Assembly (NCBI GenBank): GCA_035578905.1
Contig: JAQJVL010000307.1
Coordinates: forward strand, 372,001-436,000
Length of the DNA: 64,000 bases
From: Stictocephala bisonia
Lineage: Eukaryota; Arthropoda; Insecta; Hemiptera; Membracidae
Direction of reading: 5' to 3'
Part shown: piece after piece, positions 33,338-44,478 of the stretch
Numbering within the stretch: the first letter of the stretch is position 1
Layout: each line of letters opens with the position of its first letter
Position numbers and translations under genes: made by a program
Notes under the pieces: model-generated
Seen by the model: only the letters and a program-made list of their open reading frames with translations
Databases searched by the model: none
Told to the model about the DNA's origin: nothing

Positions 33338-33912
33338 TACCCGTGCTTTGCTGCGGGACTATCGAATAAACAGTGGTAATGTTTTAGTTTATTTATGGTA
33401 GCTTCGCTTTCCAACCCCGTCACTCGCTGCGCTTGTGAGGGAAGCTCGGCCTGCGGCCTCGCCAGGGAACTGTGCCTTTAGCCTATTTGTGCAACTTGGC
33501 CTGAGGCCGCGTGGGGAACTCGTCCTGCGGCCTCGCCAGATACTGTACAGCCACGTTTGTGGATTTTGACCAGCAGCCTCGCCGGGACACTTGGACTGTA
33601 TCTCAATGAACCATAAACATAGTCCTTTTTTAATCTGTTAGTACATAGGCATTGAGAAAAATACCTCTAACCTCATGCCCCACTTGGGTGTGTTTCAAAA
33701 GTGTTCATATCATTTGATTTTTAAACAGATGATTATTAATTAAATAAACACAATAACTCCATAACAATAACATTGAAGCTTTAAAGGCCAGTGGGGTGGA
33801 GCTGTAGAGTCGGATGTGAATAACACCCCACCAGAACCCTTCCCGAGAGTGAACTCTACAACTTTCCAAAGTTTCATAGCGATCCGATGAGTGGTTTAGT
33901 AAGGACACACAT
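33338..33912. mobile_element. Relic of a GC-rich dispersed repeat with internal short repeats
   Basis: Starts TTACCCGTGCTTTGCTGCGG, a common arthropod repeat-end motif. Within 33415-33600 a GC-rich motif of the type GGCCTGCGGCCTCGCCAG recurs four times with variation (33445, 33490, 33520, 33565 approximately). The right end, TTTCATAGCGATCCGATGAG plus TGGTTTAG, matches the usual other end of this repeat type. No coding remnant is visible. GC content is far above the surroundings. Confidence 0.55.
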
Positions 33913-33997
33913 GTTTTAGTTTATACATAGTATGTGACTATATATGCTGACTCAATATTTGAATGTTTACAAACCTGTCGTTTCGGAAATTGAATTA

Positions 33998-34168
33998 ACT
34001 TTTATTCATTATTCATTTCTAAGACGCCAATCGTAAAGATATGGGCGAATATGAGGGTTGAATGATTGTGATGAGTGTAGATGAACGAGTGTAGTTATTG
34101 TTACTATCTGAGTTCGACTTATCTCAGAAAGGACTATTTATTAATAGCCCAATAGCCAGGGCAAACTA
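33998..34168 (-). mobile_element. SINE family A/B, 3' module only
   Basis: On the minus strand, AGTTTGCCCTGGCTATTGGG, CTATTAATAAATAGTCC, TTCATCTACACTCATCACAA and TATTCGCCCATATCTTTACG match the shared 3' module. It is 5'-truncated before the box B region, so family A and B cannot be told apart except for the GCCCTGGCTATTGGG sequence, which favours A. Confidence 0.85.
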
Positions 34169-34258
34169 TACATTATTAGGTGTTTTATACGGGAAAACGT
34201 CCATTGAAAGAGTGTTTCGTATTAAAACGGATTATAATTTAAATCGCATCTACATGTA

Positions 34259-34383
34259 GAGAAATAGAGAGTGAGAGTGAGAGAGAGAGGGAGGGAGGGA
34301 GAGAGGGAGGGAAGGAAGGAGGGATGGAGGGGGGAGAGAGAGTGGGAGAGAGAGGGGGGAGAGAGGGGGGAGAGAGAGAGGAG
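34259..34383. repeat. Purine-rich GA/GGGA microsatellite
   Basis: An uninterrupted purine strand of about 125 bp made of GAGAGA, GGGAGGGA and GGAAGGAAGG blocks. Frames on both strands through it (34222-34533 minus, 34271-34501 plus) are low complexity and not genes. Confidence 0.95.
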
Positions 34384-35398
34384 TTTTGTACAGGATATAC
34401 GGGGTTCAAGACAATTAGTTGTGTATGTATTTTTGCATGCCTGCGGATACATGCACGTGCATGTAGAGGTTAGTGTTTGTAATGATAGTAGGAGTGTATA
34501 GAGGGTAGTGTCCGTCAGTATGTGTGCGTGCATGAGTTGTTTATAAAAAGTTAAACCTACATAATAATACAGTATCTTAAAATCGTTGTATCAATTTTAA
34601 TTTTATTATCGTAGAATACTTCTTTAATGTAAATTAAGTACAGCTGTTCAAACTGGAAACAATAACTTTCACAGTAAAACTGGACCTTTCATAATAAAAT
34701 TCAATCACATTGCATTTTATTTGATACCCTCTTTTAAAAGGGTTTTAATCAAAACTTGCTTTGTGACTTTGGAATAGTATTATTGTAAAAGCAATTAAAA
34801 ATGCTTTCATCGCAACTGAAATTGAATAAGATATTAAAGAAGTAGACAGGTTGTTATTCGTTGAATATAATTTTAAATTTCTGATTCCTTTCAATAGCTT
34901 CTTTTTATTAGGGAAATGTTTCTGTCTAAATAAAATAAAATGGGATGAACATGGCATATATATATGAATCCATGTTTGATAATGAAAACCAACTCATTAT
35001 AACTCTTGTTCCTGTAATAGTGTTTTTATAGATAAGTTTGTATTGTGTTAATAAATTCGATTAGAAAATCCAATGAGTACTCAAGGCTTAATTATTAAAT
35101 TCAATATTACTATATAATATATTAAATTTATAAAATATAACTATTACTGTATTAGTTTGATTGTATTTATTATTGGCAATTGCGCTAATGACATGACATT
35201 ATTAATGTTGAAATGAATATAATTGCATGGTTTATCATACTAATTGCAACATAAATATAAGTGATCGATTGTTCACTTTAACGTAAAAGTAAATATAAGT
35301 GCATGATTAATCATATCAATGTTGACATAACTTTAGTGTACGATAAACGACTTTAATGTTGACATAATTATAAGTGCATGATAACATCTAATTCTTAA
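34384..35398. other. AT-rich DNA without recognised features
   Basis: No supported gene. A loose repetition of GACATAA-T-TAAGTGCATGAT-type phrases runs through about 35190-35400 and again near 35700-35750, with the family B SINE between the two. Confidence 0.5.
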
Positions 35399-35400
35399 CA

Positions 35401-35686
35401 TAAATTTATTTATTTATTTATTTATTCATAAGACGCCGATCGTCAAGATATGGGCGAATATGGATTTCGAATGAGTGTGATGAGTGTAGATGAACGATTG
35501 TAGTCATTGTTACAAACTAAGGCCGACTATTCCTTAGAAAGTGTCATTAATTAATAGCCCAATGACAAATGAACAGCCGGTGGTTATCAGCTGATCCTTC
35601 TCAAAATGTATTGACTCTGATTGGGATCGAACTGAGAACCTTAGCACATAAAGCTGGGATTGAACCAACTATGCTACCGACCAATT
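35401..35686 (-). mobile_element. tRNA-derived SINE family B
   Basis: The minus strand from about 35686 reads TTGGTCGGTAGCATAGTTGG (box A-like), CAATCCCAGCTTTATGTGC, then CAGTTCGATCCCAATC (box B-like). Next come ACCACCGGCTGTTCATTTGT, the shared 3' module (TTCATCTACACTCATCACAC, TTCGCCCATATCTTGACGAT, GGCGTCTTATGAATAAATAA), and a (TTTA)n-type tail at 35403-35427. The box spacing of about 45 bp fits an internal RNA polymerase III promoter. It interrupts the loose TAAGTGCATGAT-type repeat. Confidence 0.88.
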
Positions 35687-37308
35687 TGAGTGTATAAATT
35701 GTATGTATAAATATAAGTGGATGATTGATAATTTTGATTTTAACATAACTATAATTATATTATTGATCATTTTTGTTGAAAGAAGTGTACAATTATTTTA
35801 AAATTGAAATATAAAATTGTGAACGCTTAACGTAAATGTAAAAGAGATCTAAAATTGTACGTTTGAGGTAATTGATTGAGTTTGTGAAAAATTAATGTCT
35901 TTTTGACATAACTAGTGTTTTCCCTACCAAACATCGATAGTTCTAGTTTTTTGTCAAAATTATTTCAATCTGTTTTTTCCATTCTCTTAGTAAATAATAA
36001 AATAGGAGTCATAATGACATTTTATGGCTACAGGCTTATGATGAATGGTAATTTGAAATATGCAAATGAGCCGTGGAACCCCCATTTTTGCCTTATCTCA
36101 CTGACATGCTTCCCAAATACACAGTGATTTTTGTAAAAGAAGCAAAACTGTTTTTTTTTTTTTTTTTTTTTTAGGTTGATATAGCAGACAAAACAATAGA
36201 ACGTTTGAAATGGTTTTACGTTTAAGCTGATTAAAATGTGAGTTTTATCTAATATTTACAAAAAAGAATACTGTTTAGGACAATTTTCCTTAAAATAGAA
36301 TGAATTTATTATTAAATAGTCAATACCACGTAAGATAGTTTACAAGATAAAACTGAGCTGTGTTAATTGCATACTTAACTTGATATTTATGTAATAATTA
36401 GATAATTAACCTACTCTTAAACTATTTATTTTAATTTTTGTTATTAACTTACTTGTATTCTTGATTCTATGAGGAATCAGTTTTATTTTATTTCATTTCT
36501 GTTTTCTTATTTTTTTTATATATTTCACGTAGTCACGTTTCTATTTTAAAATATATTTAAATGTTTTAAACTGATATTCATTTTACGTATTTATTTTAAC
36601 GTATTTTAAATACCATATCTTTTTTTCCATAAACCTATCGACGGATGATTGCTATTAATTGTCTGTTTTTATCTATTTATTTTTTTATTTGTGTTTACTT
36701 ATTATGCTTTTTAACAAGCTATTATAAATTTAAAAGATAATAGTCAGTTACTTGCGGTTCAACAAATAAATCGTTAAATAATTGACAATTTGCCTGTAAG
36801 GAATGGTGGGATCATTGCCTTATTCTTTGAGTAATTTTTAATGTAACTCCGAATAATGCAGTTTCTTCATATAATTTTACTGGAAAGCAAAATTATTATT
36901 GTATCTTTCGTTTAATAATATCTTATTTAAGTTATATATTAGTTAAGAGTTATTTAGTTCCTTTGTTTTGTTTTTTATAATGTAAAAATTAGTAATCGGA
37001 ACCAAACAGTTGATTAGTGTTACTTTTATAATTTACTTATCGTACAGTGTAAGTACGACATTGTACTTATCGTTATTGTTAAGCCAATGTCATGTCAAAG
37101 TGATTATGCTCGTAGAAGGTAAATATTGTTTGGAGATAGCAGTTAATTTGAAAAGGAAGCCTTCGAAATATCCAATTTTTTAACACTTTCAGAAGAATGA
37201 ATTGAGTGAAGACTATAATGATGATTGATTCTTCTGTACATTCCTCTAGTCTGAGGGAGGTTAACGTTGTTCACCGAAATCGATAATCATAATATTTGTG
37301 AACTATGT
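35687..37308. other. AT-rich DNA without recognised features
   Basis: Includes a poly(T) run at 36150-36172. A 70-codon frame at 35915-36127 has no recognisable domain. Nothing else is supported. Confidence 0.55.
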
Positions 37309-37312
37309 AATG

Positions 37313-37885
37313 TATTTTAATATATTTGTGCATTTTTTGCTTATATAATAATATACTTGTGTATTTTGTGGTTATATTTTAATATATTTGTGCATGGTGT
37401 GCTTATATTGTAATATATTTGTGTATTTTGTACTTGTATTGTATTATATTTGTGCTTTTTGTCCTTATATTGTAATATGTTTGTGTATTTTGTGCTTATA
37501 TTGTAATATATTTGTATATTTTGTACTTGTACTGTAATATATGTGTGTGTTTGGTACTTGTATTTTAATATATTTGCGTATTTTGTACTTGCATTGTAAT
37601 ATATTTGTGTATTGTGTGCTTATATTGTAATATATTTGTGTATTTTGTGCTTATATTGTAATATATTTGTGTATTTTGTACTTGTATCGTATTATATTTG
37701 TGCTTTTTGTCCTTATATTGTAATATGTTTGTGTATTTTGTGCTTATATTGTAATATATTTGTATATTTTGTACTTGTACTGTAATATATGTGTGTGTTT
37801 GGTACTTGTATTTTAATATATTTGTGTATTTTGTATTTGCATTGTAGAATAATTGTGTATTTAGTACTTGTAATGTAATTGTAAT
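37313..37885 (+). repeat. 31-bp AT-rich minisatellite, first block (~18 units)
   Basis: The unit is TGTAATATATTTGTGTATTT plus TGTGCTTATAT (31 bp), with variants in TACTTGTA and GTCCTTATA. Within the block a set of about seven units (from 37430 and from 37672 onward) repeats as a larger group. It includes the shared rare variants TGTGCTTTTTGTCCTTATAT and ATATGTGTGTGTTTGGTACT, with an offset of about 248 bp (8 units). Confidence 0.93.
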
Positions 37886-38204
37886 GTATTTACTGTTACA
37901 CTACAATTATGTTTGGTGGAGGAATCTGAAATAAAAAGACTTTTTGCTTTAAACATTGCTACTGGCTATATTCATGTTTAACAGTGTATGAGTGTAATGC
38001 TCTGGGCGGGAACGTTGGAAGTCCGGATTTGGGAAGTGGCATGAGATAGGACAGCCAATAGCGTCGCTTTATTAATGGTATGGCATCACTACATATTACA
38101 TAGAGTTTAAACTATTTATCAAAGACATTTAATAATGAAATGGTTAGTAGTGATAACATAATGTAACATTGTGGATACATAACAGTAATATATGTATGTA
38201 TTTT
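37886..38204. other. 320-bp non-repeat insert splitting the 31-bp minisatellite
   Basis: A less AT-rich segment (GCTCTGGGCGGGAACGTTGG, AGGACAGCCAATAGCGTCGC). It interrupts an otherwise continuous 31-bp array, so it may be an inserted element. I see no clear terminal repeats or target duplication. Confidence 0.5.
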
Positions 38205-38540
38205 TTAATTGTAATGTAATATTTTTGTGTATTTTTTGCTTATATTGTAATATATTTGTGCATTTTGTGCTTATATTGTAATATAATTGTGTATTTTTAC
38301 TTGTATTGTAATATATGTGTCTATTTTGTTCTTATATTATAATACGTTTGTGTATTTTGTACTTGTATTGTAATATATTTCTGCATTTTGTTATTATATT
38401 ATAATATATTTGTGCATTTTGTGTTTATATTGTAATATATTTGTGTATTTTATACTTTTATTTTAATATGTTTGTATATTTTGTGCTTATATTGTAATAT
38501 AATATTTGTGCATTTTGTCCTTATATTGGAATATATTTTG
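38205..38540 (+). repeat. 31-bp AT-rich minisatellite, second block (~11 units)
   Basis: Same unit and orientation as 37313-37885 (TGTAATATATTTGTGCATTT, TGTGCTTATAT) but with more substitutions and a few indels. Confidence 0.92.
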
Positions 38541-40080
38541 TTGAGTGACGTTCACTTCTACTTTATAAATCAAGATACAATTAAATATTTAATTTACTTT
38601 CTTTTAGTTTGAAAGTAGGTTTAATGAGAAGTAGAATTGAGGTTATTTGGAAGGAAACTATACTTGGGATTGTGAGGGACTTCGTAGAATATATTGTTTC
38701 AGATAACAATTTCAGTAATTAAATACAATTTCAGCAATACTTATTTCTTTAATAGTTAGCACGTTTTTCAGTAACTGATACTTTAAAGAAAAACATTTTC
38801 TTTTCATTATTTTGAATAATATTTCAGGTTATTATTTATTAAATATTATTGCATAAACATGGCGAAATCCAATGAAAATGACCAATTGGGATTTAATAAG
38901 TTTGTTCAAAAAAAGTTGCTACCTGCACTGTTAGTTGCGTTATTATTTTAACAAGACCGTTGGGTTGAATATTAATTTATTTCGTCAAAGCGTTTAAAAC
39001 CCATGAAAACTGTTAATAAATAGTAGCTTGTCTAAATTATAATATATTAAGTTCATGACTAGCTTTCTTTTTTTAATATTAAAAGACTACAAAATTCACC
39101 AGTATTCTGTTAAATAATCAAAATATCAATTTCACTAAAGAATGCTCTTTGGCCATAAAACCCTTAACCAACACGATGGCAGCATATTTGGTTTATAAGT
39201 GAAATATTTGCAAAACACAATGTTTGTAAAAATGGCTTATTTTAATTTTTTTGTATGCTACTAAACACGAAATGTAAGCATGATTGTATAAAGGAAAGGG
39301 TTCAACACATTGAAATTGTATTTTTAATGTTCAACGGCGTCTGGAACACAGGCTCTGAAATATGTCGTTATGATTAGTGTGTCCCGGTTCAGTTTGTCCG
39401 TTGTTTGTTTTTGTTATTTTAAATTTTTTTTATGAGGTGATTTTCGATAAACTTTCTTCCCTCAATGTAGATTGAGGAACTTTAGTAACATCTCTAAGAA
39501 AGGGTTTAAATCGTATTCCCTCAAGTATTGTCAACATTCATTGTTCATTCTTTAAATCAATTAATTGTTTTGATTTTTTTTTATTCAATATAATTGATAA
39601 ATTCAGTAAATGAATCATGTGCAACATTTACAAAATGTAAGGCTGTGTTTTAAAAAACATGTTTCTGTACTGTCCCTTGTTCTCAAAACATTTAACAAAA
39701 TTAAATCAGTGAAAAACACTTTTAAAAATATTGTTTGAATGTATCTTTTACATGTCAAAAATGTTATTAAAAAGAATATTAACGTCCAATATATTGGATA
39801 TTTTTGTTTATGGATATAGAACAAAGGTTATTCAGAAAAAAACAGACATAATTTATTTTATTTTCCATACTTCCGAAACCTTTCAATTATTAAAATAGCA
39901 AAATAAAATAGTTTTATTACATATTGAGAATGTTAAAAAACAATACTGGACGTACAAACATTTGTTGCCAGTCAGAAATCAAAGCGTACTTTTGTATTGT
40001 TTGAACTTTGCGAGACAGAGAGTTTTCATTACGATTTGATTGCAGTAAAAAAAGTAAACAAAGCGGAAATTGAAAATGCC
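38541..40080. other. AT-rich DNA without recognised features
   Basis: No gene or array recognised. A 69-codon minus-strand frame at 39615-39824 looks spurious. Confidence 0.55.
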
Positions 40081-40084
40081 AAAA

Positions 40085-40365
40085 ATAACCTTGGGAGCGA
40101 AAAGAACAGTCTGAGATGAAAGCTCGTGGTGGATTGATGTGGTAGGACCACCTGTGGCACAATAGTGCATTTAGTGCTACCAATGACACTTGTAGTGCAA
40201 TCTGTTGGGGTCTGTCGTCAAAGGGGCGAAATGGAAATAGTGGGGATGGAGAGGCAAAAAAGTTCCACAGGGAGGGTTCCATTCCAATCAGTCGTGCCCG
40301 ATGTGGTGCTTGGGGTGTGTTTGGTTCTGCCTGGTGTTCACTCTAGTGGCCAGTTTAAGTGAGTA
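40085..40365. other. Locally GC-rich segment with overlapping frames; coding status unknown
   Basis: Base composition rises above the surrounding AT-rich DNA. On the plus strand a 65-codon frame (40165-40362) ends at TTTAAGTGAGTATT, which contains a good splice-donor-like GTGAGT. On the minus strand a 121-codon frame covers 39917-40282. Neither translation is recognisable and both lack a visible partner exon. It might be an exon, a non-coding RNA or a decayed repeat. Confidence 0.3.
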
Positions 40366-40848
40366 TTTTTAAAGAATTGTTTTTTTCATTGTATTTTTCA
40401 TGATTGATAACATTTTTTCAGATTTCCAATACTTCAAGTGTTTTAAGAATTATTAACAGGCGCTCGTACCTTAAAACGCTTGAAGAATCGGACATGTAAA
40501 TTTTACCAGTCATTTTCAAGCCATTTATGAAACAGAAAAAGAGATTTTGAGTTGTCTTCCTGATTCTTATTTTTATATTTTTTCATACATTTTATATGTT
40601 TCTTTGTTCTATTTTTCTTTTGATTTCAATTTGAAGACTTAACTACTTATTTTCATTAAAAAAATAACAAAATAACCAAGTGCGACGTTGTACTGTCTTT
40701 GAAAGCACATAACAGAGGTTAACATTTGTGTCCTTATTTCAAAAGACATTAATATTTTGTCAAGAAATATAGTTACTTTCACACTCAACTAATTTTGAGT
40801 TATCATTCTTCAAGCTCTTTTCTTACTGGATGGATATATAATATAATG
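40366..40848. other. AT-rich DNA without recognised features
   Basis: No gene or repeat recognised. Confidence 0.55.
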
Positions 40849-41065
40849 TTTTAAGATTAACAAACACTCCAGTAAACAAATTTTAATTGTGTACGGCCTT
40901 TAGGTAACAAAGTTACCATCTTCAGACAACCAAACTATAACCAAACTAAAAATAATTTATTCTTTAAGTTTGGTTATAGATTGGTTGTCTGAAGATGGTA
41001 ACTTTGTTACCGAAAGGCCTTACACAATTAAAATGTGTTTACTGGAGTGTTTGTTAATCTTAAAA
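40849..41065. mobile_element. 217-bp foldback element (~98-bp arms)
   Basis: The left arm 40849-40947 and right arm 40968-41065 are reverse complements with only a few mismatches (for example GTGTACGG versus GTGTAAGG, and TTTAGG versus TTTCGG). The inner loop is about 20 bp. The right arm carries CTGAAGATGGTAAC, loop, GTTACCGAAAGG (40989-41018), the same stem-loop signature as the 32-kb palindrome although the arms are otherwise unrelated. No coding sequence. Confidence 0.9.
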
Positions 41066-41242
41066 GATTAAATTATAATTTTGAGTTCTTATCGTGGGAT
41101 TTTTTTTTATTATTCACCTAAGTTGAGCCAAACGTATAGCAGTTTGGCTAACTAATCTTAAATAATGATATTTATTTTGTAAACAATATTTATTTGATTA
41201 GTTATTATTGAATCAAAACAAATAATGGTCACTGATAAGAAA

Positions 41243-41402
41243 TACGTAGTGGGCAGGGCTTGATATGTGCTACCAGCATGCGGCCTCTCGACAATACCTA
41301 GTTGCCACGAAAATGTTTAAATGAAATTACACGGTGGGGGAAGATTAATTTTCCGTCTCACTTCCACCACTAATTGAATCTCACTCACGCATACAGTAGG
41401 TC
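41243..41402 (+). repeat. Dispersed repeat, copy 1 (partner at 59.8 kb, inverted)
   Basis: Shares CATGCGGCC, GAAAATGTTTAAATGAAATTAC, GTGGGGGAAGA and the CTCACT..CCACCA block, in the same order, with the reverse complement of 59801-59945. The start TAGTGGGC also matches. Probably a moderately repeated transposon fragment. Class unknown. Confidence 0.75.
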
Positions 41403-42414
41403 ACTTTTTAAGCGGCCTATCAATAGAGAGTATTGCTTTTAAAAAAATAAACATCAACATTTACACAATTTTCATAAATTAGTAACAAAAATTGACGTAA
41501 TGTCAACGAAGACATTAATATTTTTTAAAAGATTTCGCAATTCACCAAGGTATCATTTATTGTTTCTTGAGGTTAACAGTTTATCTAAGGAAAGAGTTCA
41601 CTGGAATTTTATATATATATTACTATAATCTAGATAAACGCCAAAAAGGACTGTGTCAAAGTGACTTATCTGTTTATTTACTTGACTCGTAAAAAATCAC
41701 GATTTGATAATACAACAATCCTCTAACTTTAACAAGACAGGAGTTTTCAATTTAACTCAACAATTCAGCTAAATTGAATGTCGCTCTCAATTATAATTTA
41801 CAAATACATCCCGCAAATAAAAAAAAAATCGTTATATTTTCCTAGAAATATTTTTTTTTCTAATATCACTCGTATTTATTGATGTTATATAAAATATTTA
41901 TGTAAGTACCACTCCCACATTTAAACTTCTTTTAACTTAAGTTATTTATGAAATAAAAAAATAATAATACTATCATTACTTTTTTTAAAGTAAGATTATT
42001 GGTGATCAAACTAAACATGTTTTTATGTCAATTTTTATAAATATTATTAGTCCACAGTAAACAACAGTAATGAGTAGAGGTTGTTCAGTGATTGAAGAGA
42101 ATTGTTGGAATTAGTCGAACTAGCTACTGCAGTCTCTCCGATATACCTAAGTTTGTTAGGAACAAGCTTACAGTTTCCGAAACAAGTTTGGTCAGTTAAC
42201 AAAAGTTTGAAAGTTAATTATTAACAGTGCGGATTGTAGGCTTTGGGTTAATGATTGCTCAAGCATACATGTGTTCTTAGTAAGTATATATGTACCTTTA
42301 GGAGTAACATATTGTATCTTTAACAGGCATATATGTATCTTTAGCAGTCATATATTTGTACCTTGCATATATTTGTATTAGCAGTCATGAATTTCTTTTT
42401 GTAACCACATATAT
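41403..42414. other. AT-rich DNA without recognised features
   Basis: No gene seen. About 42260-42400 has a loose tandem of CATATATGTA(TC)CTTTA(GC)AG-type phrases at 25-30-bp spacing immediately before the SINE. Confidence 0.5.
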
Positions 42415-42416
42415 TG

Positions 42417-42858
42417 ACGGCACTGGTGGCGCAGTGCTGTAACCCAGCTACCCAGGGACAGTGTTTGGGAGATTGTAGGCAATAGGTTGGATGCTCGGTC
42501 CTCTTAATACTGACATGGTGTCCGCTTGATGGTTGCTATCGGCGTGGACACTACTAGAGAAGTCTGGGGTGTCCATGTTGGGTGGTAATCATTGTGCGGA
42601 TGTTGTGTGGGGAGAGAACTGAGTATCAGGCTTGTCAATTAGCTGAAAATCAGACCAGCACTATGTGGTTCGGATTCCATGTAAAGCTGTAGGTCCCTTA
42701 GTTGCCCTGGCTGTTGGGCTATTAATAAATTGCCCTTTCTGAAGAAAATTTGAACTCAGATAGTAACCAGACTACACTCATCCACACTCATCCTAAACTC
42801 ATATAACCATTCATATTCGGCTTAAAATACCAACAACGTTGTGTCGGCGTCTCATATG
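42417..42858 (+). mobile_element. SINE family A, near-complete reference copy
   Basis: The head is GGCACTGGTGGCGCAGTGCT followed by GTAACCCAGCTACC, with a box A-like TGGCGCAGTG. A box B-like GTGGTTCGGATTCCA occurs only about 250 bp later (near 42665), far outside normal tRNA spacing. Between them lie TCGGTCCTCTTAATACTGAC, GGCGTGGACACTACTAGAGA and AGGCTTGTCAATTAGCTGAA. After it comes the 3' module (CCCTGGCTGTTGGGCTATTA, CTACACTCATCCACACTCAT, TCGGCGTCTCATATGTAAG). It is closely similar to 51055-51485. Confidence 0.92.
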
Positions 42859-44476
42859 TAAGAATAAGAATATTCATTGCTAAGAGACATGTATTTTTAG
42901 GAGACAAATTACTATAATAGGCATGTCTAAAAATGAAAGCGTTTAATAATATTAATAAAAGTATACATAAATCTATAAAATTTGAAAATAAATAAATATT
43001 GATAACATTGATTAGTTGGTTTTAGTTTATAAACACTTTTATAATTTATTAAAGTAGAGGATATATATTGGAAAAAAAAATAACATATCCTCCAAATTAG
43101 CGATACTGTCAATAATATAACAAACTTTTTATTTACTCAAACTTTTAAAAAATGTACAACTAGTTACAAAATAAATTATATATTTCTGTTAGCATATATT
43201 TAGCCGGAAGTATATCCTACCCAAATACATATAGACACATGGGTTTGATTATGGTCTCTTTCGTAAAAATTGCAATTCTTGATTTAACACTTTAAAAAAT
43301 CATTACAACTAAAATAAGTGATAATGGATAATATTGTGATCATAAATTTCTAAATGTATGGAACACAGGTATGTTTGTTTTAGAGTAACGATGTGTATGT
43401 TTATATACTTCCAAACCATCCACTGCACTTTATATAAGGAGATGAAGTAAACTTAAGTCTCAAATCCATTCGCTAGCTATTACTGTATAATAACAGTTGA
43501 GTAACAATTTACTTTATAAATAACTAGTGCAGTAAAACAAAAAGTAAAGATAGGAAGATGAAAATCACGTTTAACTAATGAAAAATGCTTCTGTAAGGAA
43601 GAAAATGGGTCGCTGTTAAAGTTTTTTTATTCCGTAAACACAAAATAGAAATAAAATCCAAACAGTATGCAATCATTTTTATAGTTAATCATTGTTAGTT
43701 ATTTCATAGTCATTTTTTTTTTTTATTAAAAATAAATTATGCGTCATGCAACACAACAGTTAATCCAACTATAAATAAATGAAAACAAAAATATTTTGTC
43801 GTTGTACTTTTCTAAGTGTATAGTAAATAATATACGAAGTAAAATATAAGAACCCTTAAAATATATATACAATTTAGTTTGATAAGTGTATTATATATAT
43901 TTTACTAGATACACATAGGCAAATATGATATCGATTTTAGCAACGTTTTTACAACTTTTTATACATATTTTATAAATTTGTATTGTGTGAAGTTAATGTA
44001 TTATGATGTAAACAGATGACGTTTAGAATAAATAATTATTTACGCAAAACCATATAAACTGTTTAATTTACAGCACTGTTATGTACAATGAAGTTCATTG
44101 TGTTAATTTAGAATGCAGTCCGTAGTAATGCACAAAGCCGAACTGAACCGAACTATTTTTAACGGTTAATTAACCGCTGTTATTTCCTTTGTGAAAATTA
44201 CAGTTCGGTTTGATTTTAGTTTTGTTTTACGAACAATGGTTTGAGCAGTATTAATGAGATTTAATCAAACATCATATAACCTTGGAAAACCCTTTAGGGG
44301 TATATAAGTAGTGATTTGTTGGAGATTTAAATTTTTGTTGGAGGGTTTTTTTAACCAAGTAATATTTATAGTAGTTACGAACTGTACTTTTCAGTTTATA
44401 AAAAATATATAATCCCCTATATAATACATTAAAAATTAATATATTCTACCTTTCAACTGGCACGATTCCAAGTATA
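42859..44476. other. AT-rich DNA without recognised features
   Basis: No supported gene or repeat. A short inverted motif lies near 44140-44215 (GAACCGAACTATTTTTAACG, GTTAATTAACCG, CAGTTCGGTTTGA). Confidence 0.5.
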
Positions 44477-44478
44477 TA

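Noticed and set aside
34222..34533. Frames through the GA-rich tract
   Set aside because: Low-complexity translation of a purine microsatellite.
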